Source: Frederiksenia canicola (lineage in GTDB: Bacteria; Pseudomonadota; Gammaproteobacteria; Enterobacterales; Pasteurellaceae). From it: a stretch of DNA of 64,000 nt. The notes beneath the pieces are model-generated. The model saw nothing but the letters and a program-made list of their open reading frames with translations. It was not told the DNA's origin and did not search any database. The stretch is from NCBI RefSeq assembly GCF_011455495.1, contig NZ_CP015029.1, forward strand, positions 1,798,740-1,862,739, in the 5' to 3' direction. Shown here in pieces: positions 46,933-57,009 of the stretch (positions are counted from its first letter, which is position 1; each line of letters starts with the position of its first letter). A program made the translations under genes and the position numbers.

Positions 46933-47349
46933 TTATTTCACTAACTTAAGATGTGTTGCTTTACGTTTCACCACTTTTTTTGGTTTTTCGCTTAGCGTTT
47001 GTGTTTCCTGACGCACAAGGTAAACTTGCTCATCATAGTAGGGTTCGTCTTGGAACATTACACCATCGCTGGTTTCTTGAGAATAAATCGCTTCTGCTGC
47101 ACCAAAAGGAATATAAATATCTCGCAACATACCCTGAAAGCGAGCACTGAAGCTAATTGATTCGTCGTTCACACAATATTGCCCAATCGAACGGGGTGAA
47201 ATATTCAGAATAATTTTACCTTCACGCACAAACTCTTTTGGCACATCCACATTTGGATACTCCGCATTTACCAGTAAATAAGGCGTGTGATCGTTATCGA
47301 TCAACCAATTATAGTAAGCATGGTAAAGGTAAGGACGTAAAGGCTTCAT
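46933..47349 (-). CDS. sspB: ClpXP adaptor SspB
   Basis: 138 residues. SspB binds ssrA-tagged proteins and hands them to ClpXP. The folded N-terminal domain (RPYLYHAYYNWLIDNDHTPYLLVNA; ISPRSIGQYCVNDESISFSARFQG) is highly conserved. A variable linker follows. The C-terminal tail ends ATHLKLVK, the ClpX-docking module (compare the LRVVK end of E. coli SspB). Its start shares one base with the sspA stop, the standard sspA-sspB pair. A USS-type inverted pair with one degenerate copy follows (about 46882-46924). Confidence 0.96.
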   Translation of the reverse strand: MKPLRPYLYHAYYNWLIDNDHTPYLLVNAEYPNVDVPKEFVREGKIILNISPRSIGQYCVNDESISFSARFQGMLRDIYIPFGAAEAIYSQETSDGVMFQDEPYYDEQVYLVRQETQTLSEKPKKVVKRKATHLKLVK

Positions 47350-47996
47350 TAATCTTTGTCATCCATTAAATTTTTCGGTGCACTCCCACCAACAGATTGC
47401 ATAAAACTTTCACGTTTGAATACGCGGCTCATATAGGCTTTAACTGCTTTACTCCCTGTTCCCGTGAATTCGACGCCAAGGTTGTGTAAACGCCATAAAA
47501 GTGGAGCAACATAGCAATCCACAAGACTAAATTCATCACTTAAAAAATATTGTGTGTCTGAAAATACTGGGGCAAGGGCCAAAATTTCTTCACGCAACTG
47601 TTTCAATGCTTTCTGTTTTTGAGCCATGGAAGCATTTGGGTTTCTATCCACTAAATCAATTAATGCATACCAATCATTTTGAATACGGTGCATATTTAAA
47701 CGACATTGCGCACGCAATACAGGGTAAACTGGCATGAGCGGTGGGTGTGGAAAACGCTCGTCTAAATATTCCATAATAATACGAGCGTTTGATAACACTA
47801 AATCACGATCGACTAACGTTGGGATGGTACCACGAGGATTCACTTCCATTAAATCTTCTGAAATTGTACCCGGCTGGATATTCTCAATTTCATACGCAAC
47901 ACCTTTCTCTGCTAACACAATTCGTACTTGATGGCTATAAATATCACTTTTTTCTGAAAAAAGAGTTGGCACAGAACGTTTATTTGCACTCGTCAT
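47349..47996 (-). CDS. sspA: Stringent starvation protein A
   Basis: 215 residues from ATG 47996, preceded by GGGAGAG; the reading from 48008 is longer by four residues. A glutathione-S-transferase fold that binds RNA polymerase rather than catalysing. Starts MTSANKRSVPTLFSEKSDIYSHQVRIVLAEKG, close to E. coli SspA. RIIMEYLDERFPHPPLMPVYPV near 73-95 is the conserved surface that contacts sigma-70 and other partners. sspB overlaps its stop by one base. Confidence 0.96.
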   Translation of the reverse strand: MTSANKRSVPTLFSEKSDIYSHQVRIVLAEKGVAYEIENIQPGTISEDLMEVNPRGTIPTLVDRDLVLSNARIIMEYLDERFPHPPLMPVYPVLRAQCRLNMHRIQNDWYALIDLVDRNPNASMAQKQKALKQLREEILALAPVFSDTQYFLSDEFSLVDCYVAPLLWRLHNLGVEFTGTGSKAVKAYMSRVFKRESFMQSVGGSAPKNLMDDKD

Positions 47997-48163
47997 TTTC
48001 TCTCCCAATAATTTAAATCTAAAAATAATCTTTGCAGTTTAGCATAATTCATACTCAAAATAATAGTGGTATTTTGTTGAGAAAGAAGCGTATAAACCTT
48101 TGACGAAACGAAAGAAAAGGACTAGCATTCACCTATCATTTTTTCATCTAAAGGAAATTACTT

Positions 48164-48490
48164 ATGGAAAACAATAAAAAACAGTCATTCCAAGATATGC
48201 TGGAATATGTGCATCTATATCGTTTAAAAAACAAATTGTTGCGTGAAACTGCAGATAATGATCGCAAAATTCGAGACAACCAAAAACGCATTTTATTATT
48301 AGATAATTTAAATCAGTACATTAACGATTCAATGTCAGTTGAAGAAATTCGAGCCATTATTGCGAGTATGCGTGAAGACTATGAAACTCGTGTTGATGAT
48401 TACACTATTCGCAATGCAGAGCTTTCTCAAGAACGTCGCGGCATTCGTCAAAAAATGGCAGAACACGCGAAAAAGAAAACCGATTACTAA
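48164..48490 (+). CDS. tmaR: PTS system regulator TmaR (YeeX/DUF496)
   Basis: 108 residues. Family motif [19 protein letters not shown] near 35-54, then [23 protein letters not shown] and NAELSQERR, match E. coli YeeX/TmaR closely. In E. coli TmaR is a coiled-coil pole protein that sequesters PTS Enzyme I. Almost the whole chain is predicted helical. Shine-Dalgarno AAAGGAAA precedes ATG 48164. It stands alone, divergent from sspA, and shares a terminator with aroC. Confidence 0.93.
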   Translation: MENNKKQSFQDMLEYVHLYRLKNKLLRETADNDRKIRDNQKRILLLDNLNQYINDSMSVEEIRAIIASMREDYETRVDDYTIRNAELSQERRGIRQKMAEHAKKKTDY

Positions 48491-48496
48491 GCAAAC

Positions 48497-48536
48497 AAAA
48501 AGTGGTAAGAAACAACAATTTCTTACCACTTTTTTA
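48497..48536. terminator. Bidirectional terminator between tmaR and aroC
   Basis: AAAAAGTGGTAAGAAA and TTTCTTACCACTTTTT form a long perfect stem flanked by A and T runs. It lies between convergent stop codons at 48490 and 48545. Confidence 0.93.
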
Positions 48537-48544
48537 GCGTCCAA

Positions 48545-49627
48545 CTAACGGCATTGTGCCTTAAAACGCAAAAGATGATCGAGCAATACGATTGCCATCA
48601 TAGCCTCTGCAATCGGTACGGCACGAATGCCTACGCAAGGATCATGGCGACCTTTCGTCACCAACTCCACTGCTTCATTGTTCAAATTGACGCTCTTGCC
48701 GGGGATAGTGATGCTGGATGTTGGTTTAAATGCAATATGAGCAATAATCGGTTGCCCCGAACTAATTCCCCCTAAAATTCCACCTGTGTGATTAGAACAA
48801 AAGCCATTTGGCGTCATTTCATCACGATGCTCTGAACCCTTTTGTTCAACCACCGCAAAGCCATCCCCTATTTCCACCCCTTTAACGGCGTTAATCGACA
48901 TCAATGCGTGAGCTAAATCCGCATCTAAACGATCAAAAACGGGCTCACCTAAGCCAACTGGGACATTTTCCGCAATCACGGTCAATTTCGCCCCAATGGA
49001 ATTGCCTTCTTTTTTCAGATCACGAATTAATTCGTCAAACTGTGCAACGGCGATTGGATCAGGGCAGAAAAATGGATTGCTATTTACTTGCTGCCAATCA
49101 ATATTTTCTATTTTTTCTACAGATGCCGGATCAATCTTGATTGAACCAATTTGAGACAAAAAGCCGCGTACTTCAATGCCAAATTGTTCTCGCAAGTATT
49201 TTTTCGCAATCGCTCCCGCTGCGACTCGCATTGCGGTTTCACGTGCTGAGGAACGGCCACCACCACGATAATCCCGAATGCCGTATTTTTGCTGATAAGT
49301 GTAATCTGCATGCCCTGGGCGGAATTTATCCATAATTTCGCTGTAATCTTGCGAACGCTGGTCACCATTTTTAATCAACAAGCCAATACTTGTGCCTGTG
49401 GTTTTGCCTTCAAATACCCCTGATAAAATTTGTACTTCATCATCTTCACGGCGTGGCGTAGTATAGCGTGATGTACCGGGTTTACGGCGATCAAGATCGG
49501 GCTGAATATCCGCTTCACTCAATGACATATTAGGCGGCACGCCATCTACAATACAACCTAATGCGATGCCGTGTGACTCCCCAAAGGTCGTGACTTTAAA
49601 AAGTTGTCCAATGCTATTTCCTGCCAT
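48545..49627 (-). CDS. aroC: Chorismate synthase
   Basis: 360 residues. Last shikimate-pathway step: EPSP to chorismate, using reduced FMN. Family signatures are present: [17 protein letters not shown] at 16-32, [12 protein letters not shown] near 53, [36 protein letters not shown] near 103-138, and the C-terminal [20 protein letters not shown]. It supplies aromatic amino acids and menaquinone (menE is nearby). It is downstream of the mechanosensitive channel gene on the same strand. Confidence 0.98.
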   Translation of the reverse strand: MAGNSIGQLFKVTTFGESHGIALGCIVDGVPPNMSLSEADIQPDLDRRKPGTSRYTTPRREDDEVQILSGVFEGKTTGTSIGLLIKNGDQRSQDYSEIMDKFRPGHADYTYQQKYGIRDYRGGGRSSARETAMRVAAGAIAKKYLREQFGIEVRGFLSQIGSIKIDPASVEKIENIDWQQVNSNPFFCPDPIAVAQFDELIRDLKKEGNSIGAKLTVIAENVPVGLGEPVFDRLDADLAHALMSINAVKGVEIGDGFAVVEQKGSEHRDEMTPNGFCSNHTGGILGGISSGQPIIAHIAFKPTSSITIPGKSVNLNNEAVELVTKGRHDPCVGIRAVPIAEAMMAIVLLDHLLRFKAQCR

Positions 49628-49660
49628 AATTATCCTTTTTATTTTCTGTTGATTTGCAAA

Positions 49661-52600
49661 TTATTGGTTGAATCTGACCGCTTGTTGCTCACTGTTATAC
49701 AAGTGAACGTCCATCTGTTTGAATGCCATCTTGATATGATGTTCTCGAAATAGTTCATCAATCCGCTGATAGAGAAAGTTTCTCGTATCAGAACGATCGT
49801 CAAGTTCTGGCACATAAACATTCAACTCGTGATCTATCCACCCTTCACCGAACCCGACTAAATTCACACTTGGTTCAGGATCTTTCATTACCTTTGGTGC
49901 TTCACTTGCCGCTTGCAACAGTAACTTACGCACTAACCCCAACTGACTCGTTGAGCTAATTTTCATCGCAATTTGTAAGCGAGTGACCGTATTATTCAAC
50001 GTCCAGTTAATGAAACGATCGGTGACAAAAGCTTGGTTAGGTAGCACGACCTCTTTATGTTCATCATCTTGAAGCGTAGTTGAGCGTAGCCGAATTTTGC
50101 TGATCACCCCAGTGTAGTTACCTACGGTGACTTTATCGCCTACTCGAATTGGGCGTTCAAAAAGTAAGATCGTGCCAGAAACAAAACTGCCGAAGATTTC
50201 CCTTACCCCAAAACCGAGACCGACAGAAAGGGCGGTGAAAATCCATTGAATTTTGCTCCACGAAATCCCCAAAGAAGTAAAGGCTAAAATACAGCCAAAG
50301 GTCACAATAAAATAGGTGATCACAGCCGTAATTGTATGCGGCGTCCCTTTAGATAGTTTTAGTCGTGAAAATACGGTAACTTCTAAAATCCCAGCAATGT
50401 TTTTTACCAAAACATAAGTCACTGTGACATAAAGCGTGGAACGCAATACATTTAGCAACGTGATGGATTCAACCACTGTACCTTTACTGGTGGTCTCAAC
50501 TTGCTCCCAAAGTACAAAGCCATTGAGATAGTAAGCCACACTCAGTAAATCAGACCAAATCGCATAAAGCGAAATAAATAAAAGCACCCAAGCGATCAAA
50601 TCCGCCATACGGAAAATTTGCTGATTAACCGTCGAAATTTTGATTTTTTCTTCACGATGTTCTTCTTTTATGCTCGGGCTATCAGTTTTTCCTTGTTCTA
50701 AAATCTGCTCACGAATTTTCTCTCGCTTACTCTGCAAACGGCGATACGCCATACGACGTGACGAAATCGTTAAAGAACGATACGCAAAATAACGCCCAAA
50801 CACCCAAACCAATGCCACCAAGTAACTTTTTATGATGTGTTCAACAATATAAATTGTGGTGTAGTAATAGCCCAATATCATTAACACAATAAGGGTAATT
50901 GGAATAATGATTAAGACTAAACGCAATAATTTGAACAAATTCACATTACGGTTTGTACCATCTTCCAACATCGCATTTTGGTATTCTCGAATACCTCGAT
51001 CAAGCAAGGGTCTGATCACGAACAAGCACAATGCAAGGGCAATGATCATCATGACTTGTCCAATCACATCATCGGTAAAATCAATGCTATCGACTTGAGA
51101 GAAAATCAGCGTAACGGATAACAATAAAAAAACAATCCAAACCGAGTAACGAATAATCCGTCGGAAAATTTCATTACTCGCTGGTGGCATACCAAAATGC
51201 ACGTAGGCTAAGCCATGTGGACGAAGCAATGCGAGAACAGTAGCAAAAAAGACCCAATAGCCCGCCATTGACGTCAGCCATTGTGAAGCCGTTAGCGGAT
51301 TATTGAAAAATAACGCTAACAGTACCGTAGCAATAATCAAAAATAACAAGGTGTTTGGCAGCACAAGAGCAATCGTCCAAAACATCGCCTCAGGGGTATG
51401 CCAATGGCTATCACTTTTTAACGTATTAACTTGGCTAGCAATCTCTGCAAGTCGCTGTTTTATTGCCGTCTTTTTCCATAAAATTAAGCCATAAAGCAAT
51501 AATAAACTTGATAAAAAACTGAGCTTAGAAAAGAGATCATGTTTAATATTCTCAAACCCAAAGTAAGACGATAATTTCTTTGCTTCTGCAATTGCTAAAC
51601 GCGGAAAATTTTCCAACCATGATAAATCAATCGGATTATTACTCGGCACCCAAAAGCTTTGTTGCTGCAACTCTCGCTGTAATGAATCACTAAGCTCAAC
51701 AATTTGTCGCTGTGTTGCTTCAATTTCATTTGACTGATTAAGCTGTGCATTCAAGGTTTTGACTAAATCAATGACAATCTTTTCCCGCTCTTTGAGAATA
51801 TCCGTCAAGGTCTGGCGTTCACCGTCATCAAATAACACTTTATGTTCCGTTTGAAGACGCTCGATCACATTCGGAATGTTGTAAAGTTGATCTCGAGTTT
51901 GTGTCAATTCAAACAGCTCAACACGCAATTTCGCAATGTCTTTGGCTAGCCCTTTAATCACACTTTCTGTCGGTAAAGTCTGCTTTTGTTGATAGATCAC
52001 CCGAGAAAGCACAAGAGTGCCTTGCAACGCACTAATTTGTTCTTCAATGTTTCGTTTGGTTTGAGTTAACGCATCTAACACATTTTTCGCCCGTAAATTA
52101 TCCTGCGATAATTTATTCGCTTTTTGTGTTTGCTTCACTAAATATTGGCTGAGATCGGTGTTATAGCTTAGTTCTTCCTGAATAATCGGATTCTCCGCCT
52201 TATTCTCTGCCTTCAGTTGTTCTGCTTGTTTTGCTTGAGCTTCAAACGCTTTTAAACGATTGGCATTCAACACGTCCTGCAAACTAATCAACTGTTTTTG
52301 TAACAGCTGTTGTTTCAGACTCAGCTCATTTTTCTTCGCCTCATCAATAGAAATCAACAAATCAATATTCTGCCCTAAAATGAGGTTATAACGATTATTG
52401 CTTTCTAAGTATTTTAATTCCGCATTATATTTATCAATCAACGATTTACTGGCTTGGCTATTGTATTTCCAACGGTTTAATTTATCTGATTTTGCGTTAT
52501 TTTCTGTGATTTGCTTACGTGTCTGTTCCAATGCCGCACGATAACTCGCCAAACTTGAGCTCACTTCATTTAACTGTGTTTGTGTATTTTGCAGATTTTG

Positions 52601-52969
52601 CTGAATGTCTGTTTGTCGAATTTCTAATGTGGCATTGTCTAGATTACCAAACCCGTTTTGTTCCGACTCTAATTCCTTTTTGAGCTGGTCAATCCGTTTT
52701 TGATATTGCGTTAGGGTATTCGGTGCATTCTTAATTTTACGTTCAAGAGCTTCAATGTCTGCTTGCTGTTTCTTGGTTTTCTCCACAAATACCAAAGCAC
52801 CTTCCAAATTTTGTGCTAATAAGGTTGCTTCATCTGGCGAATAGTTACCATTATTTTTCAATGTATCTAACTGCTGACGAAGTTCATTGACAGGCACGAG
52901 ATCATCTACCTCAGCCGACGCAGCCATACAAAAACATAACGTAAAAACAGCAAATAATCGCTTAAACAT
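49661..52969 (-). CDS. mscK: Large mechanosensitive channel, MscK (KefA) type
   Basis: 1102 residues from ATG 52969, which overlaps the menE stop by eight bases; the longer reading would need a TTG start. A signal peptide (FAVFTLCFCMAASA) is followed by ~450 residues of coiled-coil periplasmic domain, about ten membrane segments (~480-870), and a C-terminal MscS domain. Its pore helix and beta domain include GLGFGVREIFGSFVSGTILLF and RPIRVGDKVTVGNYTGVISKI. It releases solutes under osmotic downshock; E. coli MscK also responds to potassium. The last eight codons (QQAVRFNQ) are encoded by a USS. Confidence 0.9.
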   Translation of the reverse strand: MFKRLFAVFTLCFCMAASAEVDDLVPVNELRQQLDTLKNNGNYSPDEATLLAQNLEGALVFVEKTKKQQADIEALERKIKNAPNTLTQYQKRIDQLKKELESEQNGFGNLDNATLEIRQTDIQQNLQNTQTQLNEVSSSLASYRAALEQTRKQITENNAKSDKLNRWKYNSQASKSLIDKYNAELKYLESNNRYNLILGQNIDLLISIDEAKKNELSLKQQLLQKQLISLQDVLNANRLKAFEAQAKQAEQLKAENKAENPIIQEELSYNTDLSQYLVKQTQKANKLSQDNLRAKNVLDALTQTKRNIEEQISALQGTLVLSRVIYQQKQTLPTESVIKGLAKDIAKLRVELFELTQTRDQLYNIPNVIERLQTEHKVLFDDGERQTLTDILKEREKIVIDLVKTLNAQLNQSNEIEATQRQIVELSDSLQRELQQQSFWVPSNNPIDLSWLENFPRLAIAEAKKLSSYFGFENIKHDLFSKLSFLSSLLLLYGLILWKKTAIKQRLAEIASQVNTLKSDSHWHTPEAMFWTIALVLPNTLLFLIIATVLLALFFNNPLTASQWLTSMAGYWVFFATVLALLRPHGLAYVHFGMPPASNEIFRRIIRYSVWIVFLLLSVTLIFSQVDSIDFTDDVIGQVMMIIALALCLFVIRPLLDRGIREYQNAMLEDGTNRNVNLFKLLRLVLIIIPITLIVLMILGYYYTTIYIVEHIIKSYLVALVWVFGRYFAYRSLTISSRRMAYRRLQSKREKIREQILEQGKTDSPSIKEEHREEKIKISTVNQQIFRMADLIAWVLLFISLYAIWSDLLSVAYYLNGFVLWEQVETTSKGTVVESITLLNVLRSTLYVTVTYVLVKNIAGILEVTVFSRLKLSKGTPHTITAVITYFIVTFGCILAFTSLGISWSKIQWIFTALSVGLGFGVREIFGSFVSGTILLFERPIRVGDKVTVGNYTGVISKIRLRSTTLQDDEHKEVVLPNQAFVTDRFINWTLNNTVTRLQIAMKISSTSQLGLVRKLLLQAASEAPKVMKDPEPSVNLVGFGEGWIDHELNVYVPELDDRSDTRNFLYQRIDELFREHHIKMAFKQMDVHLYNSEQQAVRFNQ

Positions 52970-54386
52970 TGTATAACTCTCTTTTTTGAGCAATTTCTTG
53001 TTGAAGTTGTCGGCGTGAAATTTTTACCCCACCTTGAGCCGTGATCTCAAGGGGAAAATACGCCACTGGAAGTTTAAATTTTTCTAAATGTTGAATTGCA
53101 AAGTTTTGCAAGGAACTGACCGCTTGTTGCGAAAATGGCTCGACAAACTCCACCACTGCAACAGGCCGTTGCCCAAATTCCTTATCCGCAATTGGTACAA
53201 CGAAAGCCTGTTTTACTATGCCTGATTGGAACAGTACCCGTTCAATCTGTTCAGGTTGAATATTTTCACCGCCAGAAATAAATTGGTTATCCAACCGCCC
53301 ACAAACCACTAATTTGCCGTGTTTCCACTCACCTTTATCTTTTGTCGCAAACCAACCACACTGATTAACGAGTGGCACAAGTTGCTGATTGAGCCAATAA
53401 CCTAAAGCAAGCCCTGCTCCACGCACCCAAATTTCGCCTTGTTCTATTCGCACATCTCGCCCTTTTAGAGGCGAGCCTACATTATCCAATTCCCCTTGCA
53501 CGGCACAAATGGTGGACGCCATTTCCGTCATTCCATAACCAGTAAAAGTCTCAATATGTTTTTCTTGTGCGGCAGAAATCAGCTCAGGTGGAATAAACGC
53601 ACCGCCCAATAATATTTTTTGCGAAGTCGATGAAACCAAATCATTTCTCGCTAAGTACCGCTGTAACTGGGTTGGCACAAGCGATGCATGGCTGACTTGT
53701 GCCAATGTTTGCCAAAAATCTGCTTTATTTTCGGCAAGATGCAACGTTGCACCTTGCAATAACCACCGCCATACAATGCCTTGCCCAGATACATGAAACA
53801 GCGGCAAACTCAACAACCAAGAATGGTTTTGTTGAAACTCCATTAACTCGCAAACGCTTTGAGCATTATCTAAATGATTCTGAATCGAATGCACAACCGC
53901 TTTGGGACTGCCTGATGACCCCGAAGTGAGCGTAAATGTTGCGGGCAGAGACGATTTTAGTTCACATTTTACTGGCAAAGGGAGAATTTCATGCTGACAA
54001 GCGGTCAGTTCCGAAGAAAATTTTGCAAATGCGTCATCGGTTAATAGCCTTGCAACGCCATTTTCACGTAACACCGCCTGGCGTTGTGATTCTGCCATTG
54101 CAGGATTGAGCATTAGGATCTTCGCCCCCAATTGCAACACTGCTAAATAACAAAGCAATCCCGCCAATTTATGCGAGCCTGAATAGGCAACCAAATCCCC
54201 TGCTTGAATTGCATTTTTTTGCAAGAAACTGACCGCTTGTTGCACCAACGTGTGCCACTCTTGCCATGAAATTTGTGCAGGTAAAAATGAAAAAAGGGCA
54301 GAATCGCCTTTTTTCCAACTCACAGCAATGGCTTGGGCGGAATGTTCCGCCCAGTGTGCCGTAGGAAATAAAGCAAATTCTGCCAT
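52962..54386 (-). CDS. menE: o-Succinylbenzoate-CoA ligase
   Basis: 474 residues, ANL superfamily. Activates OSB with CoA in menaquinone synthesis. The AMP-binding motif is FTLTSGSSGSPKAVVHS near 153-169, followed by LSLPLFHVSGQGIVWRWLLQG, GYGMTEMASTI near 287, and the C-terminal hinge (VVCGRLDNQFISGGENIQPEQIE). It overlaps the mscK gene by eight bases. It contains at least three USS copies (near 53118, 53998 and 54230), for example encoding SSELTACQ. Menaquinol is the expected electron donor for the ttr system in this window. Confidence 0.95.
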   Translation of the reverse strand: MAEFALFPTAHWAEHSAQAIAVSWKKGDSALFSFLPAQISWQEWHTLVQQAVSFLQKNAIQAGDLVAYSGSHKLAGLLCYLAVLQLGAKILMLNPAMAESQRQAVLRENGVARLLTDDAFAKFSSELTACQHEILPLPVKCELKSSLPATFTLTSGSSGSPKAVVHSIQNHLDNAQSVCELMEFQQNHSWLLSLPLFHVSGQGIVWRWLLQGATLHLAENKADFWQTLAQVSHASLVPTQLQRYLARNDLVSSTSQKILLGGAFIPPELISAAQEKHIETFTGYGMTEMASTICAVQGELDNVGSPLKGRDVRIEQGEIWVRGAGLALGYWLNQQLVPLVNQCGWFATKDKGEWKHGKLVVCGRLDNQFISGGENIQPEQIERVLFQSGIVKQAFVVPIADKEFGQRPVAVVEFVEPFSQQAVSSLQNFAIQHLEKFKLPVAYFPLEITAQGGVKISRRQLQQEIAQKRELYNV

Positions 54387-54406
54387 ATCAACAACACAAA
54401 ATAAAT

Positions 54407-54967
54407 TTACGCTAAAGACGCTTTCACACGTTCAATCAACTCTTCTGGCAACTCCATTGCCGTCATCAATCCACCCAAAATGATCCCTTTACGTTCAGTA
54501 TTATTATTGGTGATCACCCAAAATGGCGAATCAGGAATTTGTTTGGCTTTCACACTGCTGCCAGTTGCTAGAATCACTTCTTTATCACGGGCGAAGTAAA
54601 TTCGCTCACTGCCCTGCACATTTTCCGTAGCATGGGCAAAACCTTCTGGATTGGTGATATACAGTGCAGAAAGCAGTTGTAAGAAACGATTAACCACTTT
54701 CGTTTCATCAATAAATTGACCTGATGTTAGAACGAACTCAATTCGCTTAATAATCTTTTCTTGGAGAGAGAGGTTTTTCTTATTTTTGGGTAACTTCGCT
54801 AAATCTTTCAGCTCATTCAGCATTGTTTCTTGAACAAGCACAAAAGGCTGTGGAGAGGCAGGTAAACGAAGTAAACGGCGTAAAATATCTGATGCCGTTT
54901 CACCAATCGCTTGTGTGCGGCTGGCAATGTAATGGTATAATTCATCATCAATTTCAATTGTTTTCAT
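54407..54967 (-). CDS. seqA: Replication-initiation negative modulator SeqA
   Basis: 186 residues. SeqA binds hemimethylated GATC clusters and delays re-initiation at oriC. The N-terminal oligomerisation domain MKTIEIDDELYHYIASRTQAIGETASDILRRLLRL is clear, and the C-terminal domain (IKRIEFVLTSGQFIDETKVVNRFLQLLSALYITNPEGFA; VLATGSSVKAKQIPDSPFWVITNNNT) contains the DNA-contact region. It implies Dam methylation in this organism. It is divergent from ybfF, the same arrangement as in E. coli, and sits 20 bases upstream of menE. Confidence 0.96.
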   Translation of the reverse strand: MKTIEIDDELYHYIASRTQAIGETASDILRRLLRLPASPQPFVLVQETMLNELKDLAKLPKNKKNLSLQEKIIKRIEFVLTSGQFIDETKVVNRFLQLLSALYITNPEGFAHATENVQGSERIYFARDKEVILATGSSVKAKQIPDSPFWVITNNNTERKGIILGGLMTAMELPEELIERVKASLA

Positions 54968-55073
54968 CGATTTCCCCTTAAAGATGTAATAGCAAAATGT
55001 TTAGGCATTATACGCATTTCCGTTCTTTTTAACAGGATCTCGATCCAAAATTTAACGCATTTTTCTCAATTTT

Positions 55074-55847
55074 ATGAACAAAAAACCGACACTTCACTAT
55101 CAATTTCAAAAAAACGAAAACACAACTAAAACCCTGCTTTTTCTACATGGTTTGTTTGGCGATTTAAACAATTTAGGTGTAATTGCTCGTGCTTTTGCAG
55201 ATGATTATTCAATATTACGGGTTGATTTACGCAATCATGGGCAGTCGTTTCATAGTGATGAAATGAATTATGCTTTGATGGCTGAAGATCTGGTGAATGT
55301 GCTTGAGCAGTTGCAAATTAAAAACGTGATCGCCGTCGGGCATTCGATGGGCGGGAAAACCGCTATGGCATTAGCCGCGGTAAAACCTGAATTAGTGGAA
55401 AAATTAGTGGTAATCGATATAGCCCCTGTAGCTTACCAAGGTAATCGCCACGAAAGTATTTTTGCCGGGTTGCTTGCAGTAAAAGCCGCAAGGCCACAAA
55501 ACCGCCAGCAAGCGAAAATAGAAATTGCCAAAGTTATTCGTGATGAAGGCGTACAGCAGTTTATGTTGAAATCCTTTGATCCGCAAAGCCCTGATTCGTT
55601 TAAATTCAATCTTTCTGGGCTTCAACAAAATTATCACAATTTAATGGATTGGCAGCCTGTTAAAGCAGACATACCAACGCTGTTTATTAAAGGGGAGCTC
55701 TCCGATTATTTGCAAACCAAAGATACCGAAACGGTATTACGCCAATTTCCCAACGCGAAGCTGTTTGTGGTAAGTAATGCCGATCACTGGGTACACGCTG
55801 AAAAACCAGAAACCGTAGTGCGGGCTATTCAGAAATTTCTGAGCTAA
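55074..55847 (+). CDS. ybfF: Alpha/beta-hydrolase esterase YbfF
   Basis: 257 residues. Oxyanion motif HGLFGDLNNLG near 24-34, nucleophile elbow GHSMGGKTAM near 92-101 with Ser94, an acid residue in the TLFIKGELSDY region near 206, and catalytic His in NADHWVHAEKPE near 236-247. The order matches the YbfF esterase family, which hydrolyses short to medium acyl esters or acyl-CoA. Physiological substrate unknown. It is divergent from seqA as in E. coli. A USS follows the stop directly, before the convergent porin gene. Confidence 0.92.
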   Translation: MNKKPTLHYQFQKNENTTKTLLFLHGLFGDLNNLGVIARAFADDYSILRVDLRNHGQSFHSDEMNYALMAEDLVNVLEQLQIKNVIAVGHSMGGKTAMALAAVKPELVEKLVVIDIAPVAYQGNRHESIFAGLLAVKAARPQNRQQAKIEIAKVIRDEGVQQFMLKSFDPQSPDSFKFNLSGLQQNYHNLMDWQPVKADIPTLFIKGELSDYLQTKDTETVLRQFPNAKLFVVSNADHWVHAEKPETVVRAIQKFLS

Positions 55848-55898
55848 CAAGCGGTCAGTTCCCTCCTATTTTTTGCAACTCCATTTCACACAAACAAA

Positions 55899-55926
55899 AA
55901 AACGAGCAACCGAAGTTGCTCGTTTT
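55899..55926. terminator. Bidirectional terminator between ybfF and the porin gene
   Basis: AAAACGAGCAAC and GTTGCTCGTTTT pair perfectly (12 bases) around the tetraloop CGAA, with A and T runs on either side. Confidence 0.93.
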
Positions 55927-55947
55927 CTATTAAATTAACTAAATATA

Positions 55948-57009
55948 TTACCAGCTTACACGTAAACCAACACCGATATCTTTAGAAGTGGTTTTAGTTG
56001 TGCCAGTTGAAGTTTTGACTTTAGATTTATCAACAGCACCTTCCACATAAGTTAACACATTTTTGTGTAATTTATAGGCTGCACCCACCATGTATTTGTT
56101 ACCCGTGGTTTTGCTGATTGTAGTTTGACCTTCTTTGTCTTTACTTACACTGTGACCAAAGTTGCTGTAAACGGAAACCGCTGGCGTTACTTGATATTTA
56201 ACCCCTAAACGGAAACCATTGAAACGATCTTTGGTTGAACCTGTTTTTTCAAATGAACCTGCATAGTCCGCAGCTAAAGTTAATGCATTAATAGTGTATT
56301 TTGCACCAGCTTGCCATGCATCTTTATGTCTTTTCACGTTAGTACCCGTTGCATAGTTATCGCGGGTATAACCTGCAGCAACAGTCGCTGATTGACCTTC
56401 TGCTACTTTGAAGTCATATACAGCACCAACGCCATAGCCCGATTTAAGTTCGTCAACAGTAACATTTTGGTTTGCATCACGTTTTTCAGCAAAACGATAA
56501 TCTAAACCAATCTGTAAGCCTTCAATACCTTTATAATCATAGCGAACCGCCGCTTTACCACTTGCAGCTAATGTGCCATCGAAAGTACCGTATGCATAGT
56601 CAAAACCAGCTTGAGCGATATCATCACCAATTAATACTTGGCGACCGAAAGTTAATTCACCGAATTGTTTGCTACCTAAACCCACATAAGCACGGTGAGC
56701 ATACAAGTCACCGAATTGGTCTGTTTTACCTTCAATTTCATCATTGAAACGGAATTCAACACGACCTAACGCATAGAAATCTTCTGCGATGTTGTGCTTC
56801 ATACGAACGCCGAAACGTGAGCCATCATTATGTAAGTTTGAGTGTTTTTCTTTTTTAGGACCTTTATCAACTTTTGAGTCGCCCTTGTCTAAACGTAAAC
56901 GAATAGAACCGTCAAAATCAACTTTTGAACCGTCTGCTTCGTAAACCGTTAATGCTGAAGCTGAAGATGCAAATGCTGCTACTGCTAATGCTACAAGTGT
57001 TTTTTTCAT
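55948..57009 (-). CDS. General porin (OmpP2/OmpC-like)
   Basis: 353 residues from ATG 57009, preceded by AAGGTG; a GTG three codons earlier is unlikely. Signal peptide MKKTLVALAVAAFASSASA. The mature protein begins LTVYEADGSKVDFDGSIRLRL and shows alternating beta-strand patterns with RFGVRMKHNIAEDFYALGRVEFRF, the conserved porin LTFGRQ motif and a terminal VGLRVSW ending in an aromatic residue, the usual outer-membrane assembly signal. It should form a 16-strand trimeric channel. It has its own promoter region with duplicated elements and ends at a strong terminator. Confidence 0.93.
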   Translation of the reverse strand: MKKTLVALAVAAFASSASALTVYEADGSKVDFDGSIRLRLDKGDSKVDKGPKKEKHSNLHNDGSRFGVRMKHNIAEDFYALGRVEFRFNDEIEGKTDQFGDLYAHRAYVGLGSKQFGELTFGRQVLIGDDIAQAGFDYAYGTFDGTLAASGKAAVRYDYKGIEGLQIGLDYRFAEKRDANQNVTVDELKSGYGVGAVYDFKVAEGQSATVAAGYTRDNYATGTNVKRHKDAWQAGAKYTINALTLAADYAGSFEKTGSTKDRFNGFRLGVKYQVTPAVSVYSNFGHSVSKDKEGQTTISKTTGNKYMVGAAYKLHKNVLTYVEGAVDKSKVKTSTGTTKTTSKDIGVGLRVSW

